Source: Shewanella colwelliana ATCC 39565
Lineage (GTDB): Bacteria > Pseudomonadota > Gammaproteobacteria > Enterobacterales > Shewanellaceae
Direction: 5' to 3'
NCBI RefSeq assembly: GCF_000518705.1
Contig: NZ_KI912479.1
Coordinates: forward strand, 347,091-411,090
Length of the DNA stretch: 64,000 nucleotides
Part shown: positions 7,917-17,128 of the stretch, piece by piece
How positions within the stretch are numbered: the stretch's first letter is position 1
Layout: each line of letters opens with the position of its first letter
Made by a program: the position numbers and the translations under genes
The notes under the pieces: generated by a model
The model's database searches: none
The model's input: only the letters and a program-made list of their open reading frames with translations
Told to the model about the DNA's origin: nothing

Positions 7917-10088
7917 ATGAGCAAACGCCAATACCAATACCTGTTAGAGTCGATCGTGAACTCGGTAGAAAAACAGGAAGGACAATTTGAAGAAACCGCT
8001 CAGTTAGCCGTTAGTCTGCTCACTGACGCGCTTCCTATTGGCGGTGTCGGTGTTTGCCTATTTTCAATCGATCGTGATGAGACTGTTATGGTTGCCAATA
8101 CAGGTCTTATCGATACCCATTCGTTGATACGTCCGCGTCCCAGCCTTTGTCCCCATTATCTCTCGCTATTAAAGTCTGAACGGGTAATCGATGCCATTGA
8201 TGTTAAGCATGAGCAAAGACTTACAGAGCTCACTACCGCGTATTTTGACAACACTCCCGTTGCGAGGACACTTGATGTTGCCATTCGTATTAATGGCCAT
8301 TTAGAAGGCGTACTTTATCTAGAATGTATAGAAAACAATGAGTGGAGCGATGCTGAGGTTCACATCGTGGCGCAGGTCGCCGATCAACTAGCACTCACGT
8401 TGGCCACGCAGCGGGCGTATGCGACAGATGAACGCCTAGCGCTCTTCTTTACTGCTGTAGAGCAGTCTGAACAGATTAATATGGTGGTAAATTTGACCAC
8501 CAATGTGGTCGAATATCTGAATGGTGCACACCATGCCGTCTCGGGTATACCGAAGCATAAAATTGTTGGTAAAACCTTAGATCACCTCGACTTCTTTAAG
8601 CAATCTCCAATACAGGCGAATCAGGCGTTGGCTAACGCCAAAATGGGCAGTCCAGCAAAAGGCAATGCGAAAATTGTAAGGTCTGATGGTCTGAGCTATT
8701 GGCTAAGATATTCGGTAAAACCATTTACCACGCCACGCGGTAATCATTATGCTTTAATCACGGCCGAAGATTGCTCTGAGGAGCGTCAATACCAGCAAGA
8801 GTTAGAGCGGCTAGCTTGGCAATGTGGATTAACTTCACTCTACAATCGAAGTTATTTTAATCGTGAATTAGAACGAATTGTATCGGGTCATTTAATGCTT
8901 ATTGATCTGAGGGGGTTTAAACGTTTCAATGATACCAATGGCCATCAGAAGGGCGATAGGATGTTGATTGAGATGGCCCGGCGTATTAAGCATTTTGCCA
9001 GTTGTAACGATACAGAATTAGTTGCGCGGGTGGGCAGCGATGAGTTTGCCGTGGTTGTTGAAAGTATTAAAAACCAAGACGAGTTGCAATACGCCATCAA
9101 GCGCTTATATCATCAGCTCAATTTGCCAGTAAAAATTGGCCATGAGCACTTTGAGGCAAAACCTGCATTATCTGTGGTACATATTGACACCCTTGAGCCG
9201 TATTTTCCTCCGATGACCTGTGCCGACATCGCCATTCAATTTGCGAAAAAGAAACAAGGTGACGCGATACAGCTATTCAATAATGCCTTGCTAAATACAT
9301 TTAAGACAGATGCTAAAATTGAACGTGATCTGCAAACTGCACTGAAAGGTCGTGAGTTTGAGTTGTATTATCAGCCACTTAAAGATTTAAAACAGCGTAA
9401 GTATATCGGGGCTGAAGCGCTTATTCGCTGGCACCACCCCAAGAGTGGTGTGTTATATCCAGGCGCCTTTATCGATATCGCTGAACAAACAGGTATGATT
9501 ACCGCAATCGGTGAGTGGGTGTTAGAAGCGGCTTGTAAACAACTCAATTTATGGCAGCACCATAACCTGAATCTCTCCATGCACGTTAACGTCTCGGCTA
9601 AACAGTTTTTTAGTGCGAGCTTATATGATCAGGTGTGGCAGCTAGTTACGCGATATCGACTTAAACCAAATACGCTAATTTTAGAGATCACCGAAACCGA
9701 GTTGATGGAAGATGTGGTTTATGCGACCAACCTGTGCAAAGAGCTTGCTGAACTAGGTGTTGGGTTGGCGATAGATGATTTTGGTACCGGTTACAGTTCA
9801 ATGCGTTACCTAAAGCAGTTTCCAATCTCTAAATTAAAAATAGATCGCTCTTTTATCTCTGATTTAGGTGTGAGCCATGAAAGCCGCGAAATTGTTAGCG
9901 CCATTATCGCTATGGCTTCGGCGCTTAACATTTCATTGACTGCCGAAGGGGTAGAAACCACTGAGCAAGAGCAGTTCTTATCTGGACTCAATTGTCATCA
10001 AGCCCAAGGGTTTCTCTATAGTCCAGCATTAAGAGAAGCTGAATTTAGTGCGTTTTTAGAAGAGTCGTTATTACAGAAATTGCATTAG
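7917..10088 (+). CDS. GAF-PAS-GGDEF-EAL protein, probable c-di-GMP phosphodiesterase
   Basis: A 723-residue soluble protein. Residues about 15-165 resemble a GAF domain (ends VHIVAQVADQLALTL), about 170-290 a PAS domain (NMVVNLTTNVVEYLNG), about 300-455 a GGDEF domain, and about 470-715 an EAL domain. The GGDEF signature reads RVGSDEF near residue 373, so the second Gly is replaced by Ser, and cyclase activity is doubtful. The EAL domain keeps its catalytic features: EALIRW, the NVSAKQF Asn, EITETELM, DDFGTGYSSMRYLK with the metal Asp pair, and KIDRSFI. Likely role: hydrolysing c-di-GMP in response to a cytoplasmic signal, with GGDEF perhaps acting as a GTP sensor. A 7-bp hairpin CAGCAGC/GCTGCTG lies in its leader at 7878-7903. 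Confidence 0.9.
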   Translation: MSKRQYQYLLESIVNSVEKQEGQFEETAQLAVSLLTDALPIGGVGVCLFSIDRDETVMVANTGLIDTHSLIRPRPSLCPHYLSLLKSERVIDAIDVKHEQRLTELTTAYFDNTPVARTLDVAIRINGHLEGVLYLECIENNEWSDAEVHIVAQVADQLALTLATQRAYATDERLALFFTAVEQSEQINMVVNLTTNVVEYLNGAHHAVSGIPKHKIVGKTLDHLDFFKQSPIQANQALANAKMGSPAKGNAKIVRSDGLSYWLRYSVKPFTTPRGNHYALITAEDCSEERQYQQELERLAWQCGLTSLYNRSYFNRELERIVSGHLMLIDLRGFKRFNDTNGHQKGDRMLIEMARRIKHFASCNDTELVARVGSDEFAVVVESIKNQDELQYAIKRLYHQLNLPVKIGHEHFEAKPALSVVHIDTLEPYFPPMTCADIAIQFAKKKQGDAIQLFNNALLNTFKTDAKIERDLQTALKGREFELYYQPLKDLKQRKYIGAEALIRWHHPKSGVLYPGAFIDIAEQTGMITAIGEWVLEAACKQLNLWQHHNLNLSMHVNVSAKQFFSASLYDQVWQLVTRYRLKPNTLILEITETELMEDVVYATNLCKELAELGVGLAIDDFGTGYSSMRYLKQFPISKLKIDRSFISDLGVSHESREIVSAIIAMASALNISLTAEGVETTEQEQFLSGLNCHQAQGFLYSPALREAEFSAFLEESLLQKLH

Positions 10089-10152
10089 TGCATTGCAGCG
10101 CCTTACGCTGATAGGTGTCAACAAAGGGCTTGTTTTACTCATTTTCGATGGA

Positions 10153-10641
10153 TTAATTTGCTAGTGCGATGCAACACTGTTTGAACTTTTTACCACTGTG
10201 ACACAAACAAGGCTCATTTCGCTTAGGTAAAATAGCGTTAAACTGCTGGCCTTCGGTATAAAGCCATTTGCCATTTACCCATTTAAACTGTGAAACTTCA
10301 TGGATAGCATCGAGCTTTCCATTTTCAAGATACCAAGCTTGAAATGTTACTAGCCCTGTTTGCCCATTCTTTTTAGCGTTTATGATCTGTAGACCGTGCC
10401 AACGGGTTTGATTATCACTATCTAATATGGCTCGGGTCAAGCCATTGAGAAAGTCAGGATGATGGGTTGCGATAAGGTAATCATGGCGCCTTAATACAAA
10501 GGCACTGTAGCGGCTGCGCATCAACAATTCAGGGTGGCTAGGAAGATCGCCTTGATGAAAGCGGTGACAGCATTCAGCATAGGAAAGACGCTGTCCTAGT
10601 ATGTCTTGTCCACAAGGACATAAGTTAATGGGCTGATTCAT
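10153..10641 (-). CDS. YchJ family protein with SEC-C zinc motifs
   Basis: A 162-residue protein of the UPF0225/YchJ family. It has an N-terminal CPCGQ...ECCHRFH cluster (residues about 8-28) and a C-terminal SEC-C motif NEPCLCHSGKKFKQCC (about 142-157); between them lies an NTF2-like fold with MRSRYSAFVLRRHDYL. SEC-C motifs bind zinc. The function of YchJ is not established. The ATG overlaps the stop of the upstream SnoaL-like gene by four bases (ATGA), indicating translational coupling. Confidence 0.9.
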   Translation of the reverse strand: MNQPINLCPCGQDILGQRLSYAECCHRFHQGDLPSHPELLMRSRYSAFVLRRHDYLIATHHPDFLNGLTRAILDSDNQTRWHGLQIINAKKNGQTGLVTFQAWYLENGKLDAIHEVSQFKWVNGKWLYTEGQQFNAILPKRNEPCLCHSGKKFKQCCIALAN

Positions 10642-11204
10642 TGTTTGTTGTCTGACACTACTTCAGTAAACTGGCTGCCATAATACAAATTTGGTGAGGG
10701 CTTCGCATTAAAATAAAATGAGGGATCTGAGCGGTTATTGGTATCAACGGTTAGGTACCATTTCCCATCAGCTTTCTTCTTGGACACGGTAACGAACTTG
10801 CCAGCGAATTCACTGACGGGCTCTTCGGTTTCTTTTGGCGGGTGGAACCGGATCAAGTAATAACCAATATCGGTGGCATTCTCAACTTCCATTTGACGCT
10901 CTACCACGCGAAAGTCCACCTCAATACGAGCATTTTTATGTTTGATTTTGCCAAAAAAGGTTCGGTATAGATCAACAATATTCTCTCGACCTATAGTGAT
11001 CTCTTTGCCTTGCTGCTCGGGTATGTAACAGGCATTCTCAGCGTACATATCTTCGATAACAGACGCATCAAGCTGGTCAAAAGCACTACTAAATTGGGTG
11101 TAAAACCGATTAAGGGCTTCATTATCACTGGCCTGACTCTGTGCCTGAACTTGAACAGCACAGAGCGTTATCAAGGTGAGTAAAGCTATTCTAATAAAAT
11201 TCAT
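10638..11204 (-). CDS. Secreted SnoaL/DUF4440-like protein
   Basis: A 188-residue product with a clear signal peptide (MNFIRIALLTLITLCAVQVQA, then cleavage near residue 21). The mature part looks like an NTF2-like fold of the SnoaL/DUF4440 group: FYTQFSSAFDQLDASVIEDMYAENA is the typical first helix pair and strand, followed by a central NIVDLYRTFF. Such domains often hold small ligands, but no substrate can be read here. It lies directly before ychJ with a four-base overlap. Interestingly YchJ also contains an NTF2-like core. Confidence 0.75.
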   Translation of the reverse strand: MNFIRIALLTLITLCAVQVQAQSQASDNEALNRFYTQFSSAFDQLDASVIEDMYAENACYIPEQQGKEITIGRENIVDLYRTFFGKIKHKNARIEVDFRVVERQMEVENATDIGYYLIRFHPPKETEEPVSEFAGKFVTVSKKKADGKWYLTVDTNNRSDPSFYFNAKPSPNLYYGSQFTEVVSDNKQ

Positions 11205-11457
11205 TTAGCCATTCATTTCTGCTAATACTGACGTCACTATAATTGATGGACTTATTATTCGAAAGTGTTAGTTCTTTACAAAGTGTGTATCGGCGGCAAT
11301 ATGAATAAAATATCATCAAGAGTAGCGCTTAGTGAGGGCAAGCATATTGGCTAATTAGTCATCATCTGTATTTAATAGGTTGGATATGCGTTGAGCCTAT
11401 GGATAATTTCAGCTAGATTTTGCTTATTGCCCACGCGTTAACTTAGGAGTCCATGTT

Positions 11458-12039
11458 ATGGATAGCACAGAGTCTGCGCTTTTTCTCGCATCAATGGAAG
11501 ATGTCGTTCCCTTAAAAGGAGAGCGGCGTGTGCCTACTAGTGTCGATCGCGAAGAGGAAGTACGCCGGTATCAAGCTGCGAAACGTCTGCAAGCGATCGG
11601 TTTACTCAATCACGACGTGTCGTGCATTACACCTGTTGACTCGCTGGCAGAGCTAAGTTTTCGAAAGCCTGGAATTCAGGGACAGGTTTTTAAGTTGTTT
11701 CGCCAAGGAAAATACCCTGTTGACGCTCAACTATCGCTAAAAGGTGTTGGGTTGCCGTTAGCTAAGGAGCGGCTATATGATTTTATTGAGAATGCTAAAG
11801 GAATGGGGTTTCGTAATGTCAGTGTGGTACACGGCACTGGCATAAATAATAAGCCCTTTCCAGCATTGGTAAAATCGAGTGTGGCCCAGTGGCTGAAGTC
11901 CTTGGATGGGGTTCTTGCTTATCACAGTGCACCACAGTTTTTAGGCGGAATCGGTGTCACACTAGTGATGTTGGTCAAGTCTGATGAGGCAAGATTAGTG
12001 AGCCGTGAAACCAATCACAAAGGAGTCAAGATTCGTTAA
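11458..12039 (+). CDS. smrA: Smr-domain protein SmrA (YdaL-like)
   Basis: A 193-residue protein. The N-terminus (LFLASMEDVVPLKGERR) and the central LSFRKPGIQGQVFKLFRQGKY match E. coli SmrA/YdaL, and the C-terminal Smr domain (about 88-175) contains VSVVHGTGINN, the second conserved Smr motif. The first Smr motif LDLHG is degenerate here (AQLSLKGVG), as in the E. coli protein. Smr domains act as nucleases on nicked or branched DNA or on RNA; activity here is uncertain because of the altered motif. Followed by a strong terminator. Confidence 0.9.
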   Translation: MDSTESALFLASMEDVVPLKGERRVPTSVDREEEVRRYQAAKRLQAIGLLNHDVSCITPVDSLAELSFRKPGIQGQVFKLFRQGKYPVDAQLSLKGVGLPLAKERLYDFIENAKGMGFRNVSVVHGTGINNKPFPALVKSSVAQWLKSLDGVLAYHSAPQFLGGIGVTLVMLVKSDEARLVSRETNHKGVKIR

Positions 12040-12052
12040 CCTGCACTAAATT

Positions 12053-12079
12053 AAGAAGCCCCGCAATGCGGGGCTTCTT
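12053..12079. terminator. Bidirectional intrinsic terminator (smrA / M2 peptidase)
   Basis: A 12-bp perfect stem AAGAAGCCCCGC with a three-base loop and GCGGGGCTTCTT, ending in a T run on the plus strand and TT on the minus strand. It separates two convergent genes. Confidence 0.9.
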
Positions 12080-12109
12080 TTAAGGTGGTTACAGTTTACT
12101 GGGTAACCA

Positions 12110-13951
12110 CTACCAGCCACATTGTCTATTGGCTGACTTGTTTTGGTCATCTAGCCATACTTTTAACGGAGCAAAGTAATCGAGTACGGCTGTTGCATCC
12201 ATGCCTTTATTGCCGGTGACAACGGCTAAAGCTTCTGGCCATGGTTGGCTTTGGCCCATCTCTAACATGGTGTTAAGTTTAGCACCGGCTTCCTTATTGC
12301 CGTAGATGCTGCAACGATGGACAGGTCCTTTATCCCCTGCAACATCGCATAATGCTTTATGGAATTGAAACTGTAATATATGCGCTAAGAAGTAGCGCGT
12401 GTAGGGCACATTGCCTGGTACATGGTATTTAGCTCCAGGGTCGAAGTCCGATTCATCCCGTGTAATCGGCGATTTGACTCCTTGATACTTTTCTCTGAGC
12501 TCCCACCATGCCTGGTTGTATTGTTCTGGTGTAATTTCGCCACTAAAGACTTTCCAGCGCCATTGGTCAATCATTAAACCGAAGGGAAGGAATGCGACTT
12601 TATCAAGTGCCTGCTTTAACAGTAGGCCGATATCTTTAGATGCATCAGGGACTTCATCAAGTAAGCCAATCTGTTTTAAATAGTTGGGTGTGATGGAAAG
12701 TGCAACGGTATCGCCAATGGCTTCGTGGAATCCATCGTTTGCGCTATTTTTAAAGATAAAAGGTTGCTCTTTATACGCGCGCTGATAAAAGTTGTGACCC
12801 AGTTCGTGATGGATAACGGTAAAGTCTTCAGCGGTTTTTTGGATACACATCTTAATGCGTATATCATCGAGATTATCTAGATCCCACGCCGAGGCGTGGC
12901 AAACAACATCTCTATCTTCTGGCTGAACAAATAGTGAGCGACTCCAAAAGGTGTCTGGCAGTGGCTCGAACCCTAATGATGTAAAGAAGCTTTCGGCTTG
13001 CTTAACCATCTTATGTTCATCATAACCCTGTTTAGCCAATAGTTCGGTGACGTCATATCCGGGATCTGCGTTATCTGGTGCAACGGAATCGTAGATATTA
13101 CCCCATTGTTGTGCCCACATATTACCAAGTAAATGGGCCGGTATTGGACCATTATTCGGTGCAACATCATCGCCATATTGTTCGTTTAACTCGCCGCGAA
13201 CATAGCAATGAAGCGATTCATATAAAGGTTCAACTTGACCCCAGAGGCGATCGAGTTCAGCCGAAAATTCATCTGGCTTCATATCATATTGGCTACGCCA
13301 CAGTTCAGACAGGTTGGCGTAGCCAAGATCTTTTGCGCCTTCATTCGCGAGCTCAACTTCTCGCTCAAACAATGGACGCATAGGTTTTGCGATATCACGC
13401 CATCCTTTCCAGACTTCTAATAACTGGGCTGGATCTTTTGACTCACCCATGATGCCTGATAGCTGTGGTTGGGTGAGGCAACGACCATCTTCGAAGCAGT
13501 ATTTCCCTTTACCGTATAAGCCATTTAATTCAGCACTGATGTTTGCAAGCTCGGCATTTTTGGCGGGATCTAAGGGGGCGGGTAGGACCAGTGAACTGCG
13601 CAAGATATTAAGCTTACGCTGACTTGCTGAGTCTAAATCGAGGTTGACATAATTAGCCGCTTGAGTGGCTAATTGTACCGATGTCGCGGTTTGGCGCTCA
13701 GCAACCGATGCTGCGAGGGCAGCTGTATCTTCGGTGATAAAATTACTGTAGATCCATTCGGCTCTATTTTGTTCTATCGATAATGCCGCCAAATCAGTTT
13801 CAGCTTTTGCTAAAAAGTCATTAGCTTCTGCCACGGCATCTTTAGGTTGGCTAATCGCTGATGACTCAGCCTGTGTATTACAGCCACTAGTGGCTATTGA
13901 AAGTGCTATGGCTAACGATAAGTGCGACAGTTTTGTGCGTGCGGTGATCAT
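12110..13951 (-). CDS. M2 family peptidyl-dipeptidase (ACE homologue), exported
   Basis: A 613-residue zinc dipeptidyl carboxypeptidase that removes C-terminal dipeptides. The catalytic motif is HHELGH (HExxH) at about residues 381-386, with the downstream zinc Glu in GFHEAIGDTVALS about 25 residues later; KYHVPGNVPYTRYFLAHILQFQ is the typical C-terminal substrate-binding region. The N-terminus (residues 1-24) is a signal sequence ending SGC; the lipobox ATSGC lacks Leu/Val/Ile at -3, so a lipoprotein is likely but not certain. It is a single-gene unit with its own terminator. The family is the bacterial relative of angiotensin-converting enzyme. Confidence 0.93.
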   Translation of the reverse strand: MITARTKLSHLSLAIALSIATSGCNTQAESSAISQPKDAVAEANDFLAKAETDLAALSIEQNRAEWIYSNFITEDTAALAASVAERQTATSVQLATQAANYVNLDLDSASQRKLNILRSSLVLPAPLDPAKNAELANISAELNGLYGKGKYCFEDGRCLTQPQLSGIMGESKDPAQLLEVWKGWRDIAKPMRPLFEREVELANEGAKDLGYANLSELWRSQYDMKPDEFSAELDRLWGQVEPLYESLHCYVRGELNEQYGDDVAPNNGPIPAHLLGNMWAQQWGNIYDSVAPDNADPGYDVTELLAKQGYDEHKMVKQAESFFTSLGFEPLPDTFWSRSLFVQPEDRDVVCHASAWDLDNLDDIRIKMCIQKTAEDFTVIHHELGHNFYQRAYKEQPFIFKNSANDGFHEAIGDTVALSITPNYLKQIGLLDEVPDASKDIGLLLKQALDKVAFLPFGLMIDQWRWKVFSGEITPEQYNQAWWELREKYQGVKSPITRDESDFDPGAKYHVPGNVPYTRYFLAHILQFQFHKALCDVAGDKGPVHRCSIYGNKEAGAKLNTMLEMGQSQPWPEALAVVTGNKGMDATAVLDYFAPLKVWLDDQNKSANRQCGW

Positions 13952-14099
13952 CTTACCTTCCTTTGTTATTTTTCTGTGGCATAGTTTACGCAGTTTTGTG
14001 GCAATTTGCAGCGGGAGTTTTTAGAATCCCTGACCGATAACGAGCGTGACTTAACCTTAGCGACAGAATTTAATTTGACAAAAAGTGAACCAGTGTTTA

Positions 14100-14119
14100 A
14101 TTTAAACGCATGTTTAAAT
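14100..14119. promoter_or_regulatory. PsrA-like operator before psrA-fadE
   Basis: ATTTAAAC (14100-14107) and GTTTAAAT (14112-14119) form a perfect inverted repeat around GCAT. The AAAC-N4-GTTT core fits what is known of PsrA operators in Pseudomonas and Shewanella. It lies 18 bases before the psrA start, where bound protein would block transcription, implying autoregulation and release by acyl-CoA or fatty acid. Confidence 0.65.
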
Positions 14120-14137
14120 CAGAGTTAAGGTCACGGA

Positions 14138-14776
14138 ATGGCAAATCGATCCGACACTAAAACAAGAATACTGGATGCTGCAGAAAAGCTGTTTGCTGAA
14201 CGTGGATTTTCAGAAACGTCACTACGGTTAATTACCAGCAAAGCCGAAGTAAATCTTGCATCGGTAAATTATCATTTTGGTTCGAAGAAAGAGTTAATTA
14301 GAGCTGTTTTGGCGCGATACCTTGATCGTTTTATGCCTGCGGCTTCAGATGAACTTGTTCAGCTTAAAGCGTCGAGTGAACCGTCATTAAATGAAATATT
14401 TTCCTCTTTAGTAAAGCCTTTACTTGAGCTTAATAAATTCAAAGCCGAAGGAACACGTACATTTTTACAACTGTTAGGCCGCGGCTATATTGAAAGCCAA
14501 GGCCACCTTAGATGGTTTATTACTACCCACTACGGTACGCATTTGAACGAGTTTGTTAAAGCTGTTGCAGAAAGTGCACCACATATTCCTCCCGCCGAGA
14601 TGTTTTGGCGTTTACACTTTACCTTAGGCACTGTGGTATTTACGATGGCATCAGCCGATGCGTTAACAGAGATCGCTGCCGCTGACTTTAATGAACACAA
14701 TGATATTGAAGCTGTGATCCGAAAGGTGATCCCATATCTTGCTGCTGGTGTAGCAGTACCCGTTACTTCCCAATAG
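14138..14776 (+). CDS. psrA: TetR family regulator, probable fatty acid regulator PsrA
   Basis: A 212-residue TetR protein. The N-terminal helix-turn-helix spans about residues 8-55 (TRILDAAEKLFAERGFSETS, then the recognition region ASVNYHFGSKKELI). The C-terminal ligand domain is divergent. It sits nine bases before fadE in the same direction with a PsrA-like palindrome immediately upstream, which is why I call it PsrA rather than a generic TetR protein. PsrA represses beta-oxidation genes and is released by long-chain fatty acid signals. Confidence 0.75.
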   Translation: MANRSDTKTRILDAAEKLFAERGFSETSLRLITSKAEVNLASVNYHFGSKKELIRAVLARYLDRFMPAASDELVQLKASSEPSLNEIFSSLVKPLLELNKFKAEGTRTFLQLLGRGYIESQGHLRWFITTHYGTHLNEFVKAVAESAPHIPPAEMFWRLHFTLGTVVFTMASADALTEIAAADFNEHNDIEAVIRKVIPYLAAGVAVPVTSQ

Positions 14777-14784
14777 GGGGCGTT

Positions 14785-17061
14785 ATGACACTCTTAATCT
14801 TGGCACTATTAATCATAATAGTGCTTTTTGCCGTTAAAAATATCCGTATGCAGTTAATCACTCGCCCAGTGTTTGCATTCTTTAAAAAGGTACTACCGCC
14901 GCTATCGAGTACAGAGAAAGAGGCGATGGAAGCGGGCGATGTATGGTGGGAGGGTGAACTGTTTAGAGGTAAGCCTAATTGGGATACGCTGCATAGCTAT
15001 GGTAAACCAACGCTGTCTGATGAAGAAAAGGCCTTCATAGACAATCAAGTAATGACTGCGCTGACGATGATTGATGACTTTGATATCGTTCAAAACCGTA
15101 AGGATCTGCCGCCAGAGTTATGGGACTTCTTCAAAAAAGAGGGCTTCTTTGCGCTAATTATCCCCAAAGAATATGGCGGTAAAGCATTTTCTGCTTACGC
15201 AAACTCAACGATTGTGGCCAAGCTTGCCAGCCGCAGCGTGAGTGCGGCCGTAAGTGTCATGGTGCCAAACTCTTTGGGTCCAGGTGAGCTATTAACTCAT
15301 TACGGCACTAAGGAGCAGCGTGAATATTGGTTACCTAAATTGTCAACCGGAGAGGCGGTTCCATGTTTTGCATTAACTGGCCCAGAAGCTGGCTCCGATG
15401 CTGGCGCAATTCCAGATGAGGGCATCGTTTGCCGTGGTGAGTTTAATGGCGAACAAGTTTTGGGGCTCAAACTTAACTGGAACAAGCGCTACATTACTCT
15501 GGCACCTGTTGCGACCGTATTAGGCTTAGCGTTCCAAATGCGTGACCCAGATGGTTTGCTAGGAGATGTTGAGGATCTTGGTATTACCTGCGCCCTTATT
15601 CCAACAGATCATCAAGGGGTTGAAATTGGTCGTCGACATAACCCACTCAGTATGGCCTTTATGAATGGGACAACGCATGGCCGCGATGTGTTTATTCCAC
15701 TCGATTGGATCATCGGTGGACCACAGTATGCGGGTCGAGGCTGGCGTATGTTAGTGGAGTGTCTGTCGGCAGGACGGGGGATTTCACTGCCCGCATTAGC
15801 GACGGCATCGGGTCATGTCACGACCAAAACCACTACGGCTTATAGTTATGTTCGTCATCAATTTGGTCTCGCTATCGGTCAATTTGAAGGTGTGCAAGAA
15901 GCGATGGCGAGAATTATTGCTAACACTTATCAATTAGAAGCGGCGCGTCGTTTGACCACCACAGGCATTGATTTAAAAGTTAAGCCCTCAGTGGTAACGG
16001 CTATAGCGAAATATCACATGACTGAGATGAGCCGTGATGTGCTAAATGATGCTATGGACATTCAATCTGGTAAAGGGATACAGCTTGGACCAAAGAACTA
16101 TCTTGGTCATGCGTATATGGCAAATCCTATCTCGATTACAGTTGAAGGGGCTAACATTTTAACCCGTAGTCTGATGATTTTTGGCCAAGGTGCAACGCGT
16201 TGCCACCCCTATGTGCTTGCTGAAATGGAAGCGGCCGCCATGGACGATAAAAGTGAAGCCTTAGAGCGCTTTGATAACCTACTACTGGGTCATATTGGTT
16301 ACGCAAGTCGCAATGCGTTCAGTGCTTTATTTAGCGCGTTAAGCGGCAGCTATTTTAATAGTGCGCCCGTGAGTGGCTGCACTAAGCAGTATTATAAAGA
16401 TATGACGCGACTGTCTGCAGCATTGGCATTTATCACTGACCTGTCTATGTTGATTATGGGCGGCGATCTGAAGCGTAAAGAGATGTTGTCGGCGAGATTA
16501 GGCGACGTATTAAGTGAGCTTTATCTTGGTTCCGCCACCCTTAAGCTGTTTGAAGATAATGGGCGTCAACAAGATGATCTACCTGCGGTTCATTATGTGA
16601 TGCAGATGCGTTTACAAAAAGCGGCGTTGGCTTTGCAGGGAGCGCTGAGGAACTTCCCTAATCGCCCGGTGGCTTGGTTGATGAGGGCGATCGTATTCCC
16701 AATGGGTAACCACTTTAATGGACCATCAGATAAAATGGCCGTAAACCTGTGTAGTGGCATGTTAAAGCCTGGACCTGCTCGAGATCGATTGACCTTCTTA
16801 TGTCCTGATTTTGACGGTGACCAAGGTGGTATAGCCGAAGTGGAACAAGCATTTATCGCACAATATAAGTGCCAAAACCTTTACCGCACGTTGAAAAAAG
16901 CACAGCGTAATGGTGATTTACCTAGAAAATTACCGCCTCTGACACTGTTTAAGTTAGCTAAAGAGCAAGCCTTGTTATCTGATAGTGAATATCAGCAGTT
17001 AGTTGATGCAGACAAACTAAGACTGGCGGCAATTAACGTCGACGATTTTGATGTTTTGTAG
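14785..17061 (+). CDS. fadE: Acyl-CoA dehydrogenase FadE
   Basis: The first beta-oxidation enzyme, making trans-2-enoyl-CoA from acyl-CoA with FAD. The 758-residue protein is the large FadE type. It has an N-terminal membrane segment (MTLLILALLIIIVLFAV), acyl-CoA dehydrogenase N and middle domains (FALTGPEAGSDAGAIPDEG is the FAD/substrate loop), a C-terminal helical domain with QFGLAIGQFEGVQEAMARI, and an extra C-terminal DUF1974-type domain after about residue 480 (HPYVLAEMEAA onward). Length is slightly below E. coli FadE (814). It is cotranscribed with psrA and ends at a strong terminator. Confidence 0.96.
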   Translation: MTLLILALLIIIVLFAVKNIRMQLITRPVFAFFKKVLPPLSSTEKEAMEAGDVWWEGELFRGKPNWDTLHSYGKPTLSDEEKAFIDNQVMTALTMIDDFDIVQNRKDLPPELWDFFKKEGFFALIIPKEYGGKAFSAYANSTIVAKLASRSVSAAVSVMVPNSLGPGELLTHYGTKEQREYWLPKLSTGEAVPCFALTGPEAGSDAGAIPDEGIVCRGEFNGEQVLGLKLNWNKRYITLAPVATVLGLAFQMRDPDGLLGDVEDLGITCALIPTDHQGVEIGRRHNPLSMAFMNGTTHGRDVFIPLDWIIGGPQYAGRGWRMLVECLSAGRGISLPALATASGHVTTKTTTAYSYVRHQFGLAIGQFEGVQEAMARIIANTYQLEAARRLTTTGIDLKVKPSVVTAIAKYHMTEMSRDVLNDAMDIQSGKGIQLGPKNYLGHAYMANPISITVEGANILTRSLMIFGQGATRCHPYVLAEMEAAAMDDKSEALERFDNLLLGHIGYASRNAFSALFSALSGSYFNSAPVSGCTKQYYKDMTRLSAALAFITDLSMLIMGGDLKRKEMLSARLGDVLSELYLGSATLKLFEDNGRQQDDLPAVHYVMQMRLQKAALALQGALRNFPNRPVAWLMRAIVFPMGNHFNGPSDKMAVNLCSGMLKPGPARDRLTFLCPDFDGDQGGIAEVEQAFIAQYKCQNLYRTLKKAQRNGDLPRKLPPLTLFKLAKEQALLSDSEYQQLVDADKLRLAAINVDDFDVL

Positions 17062-17081
17062 AGACCGTTAATCTCAGATAC

Positions 17082-17110
17082 AAAAAAGGTACGCATTGCG
17101 TACCTTTTTT
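17082..17110. terminator. Bidirectional terminator between fadE and pykA
   Basis: AAAAAAGGTACGC, loop ATT, GCGTACCTTTTTT: a 13-bp stem with T runs in both directions, serving two convergent genes. Confidence 0.93.
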
Positions 17111-17128
17111 ATCAGTAATTAATTTGCC

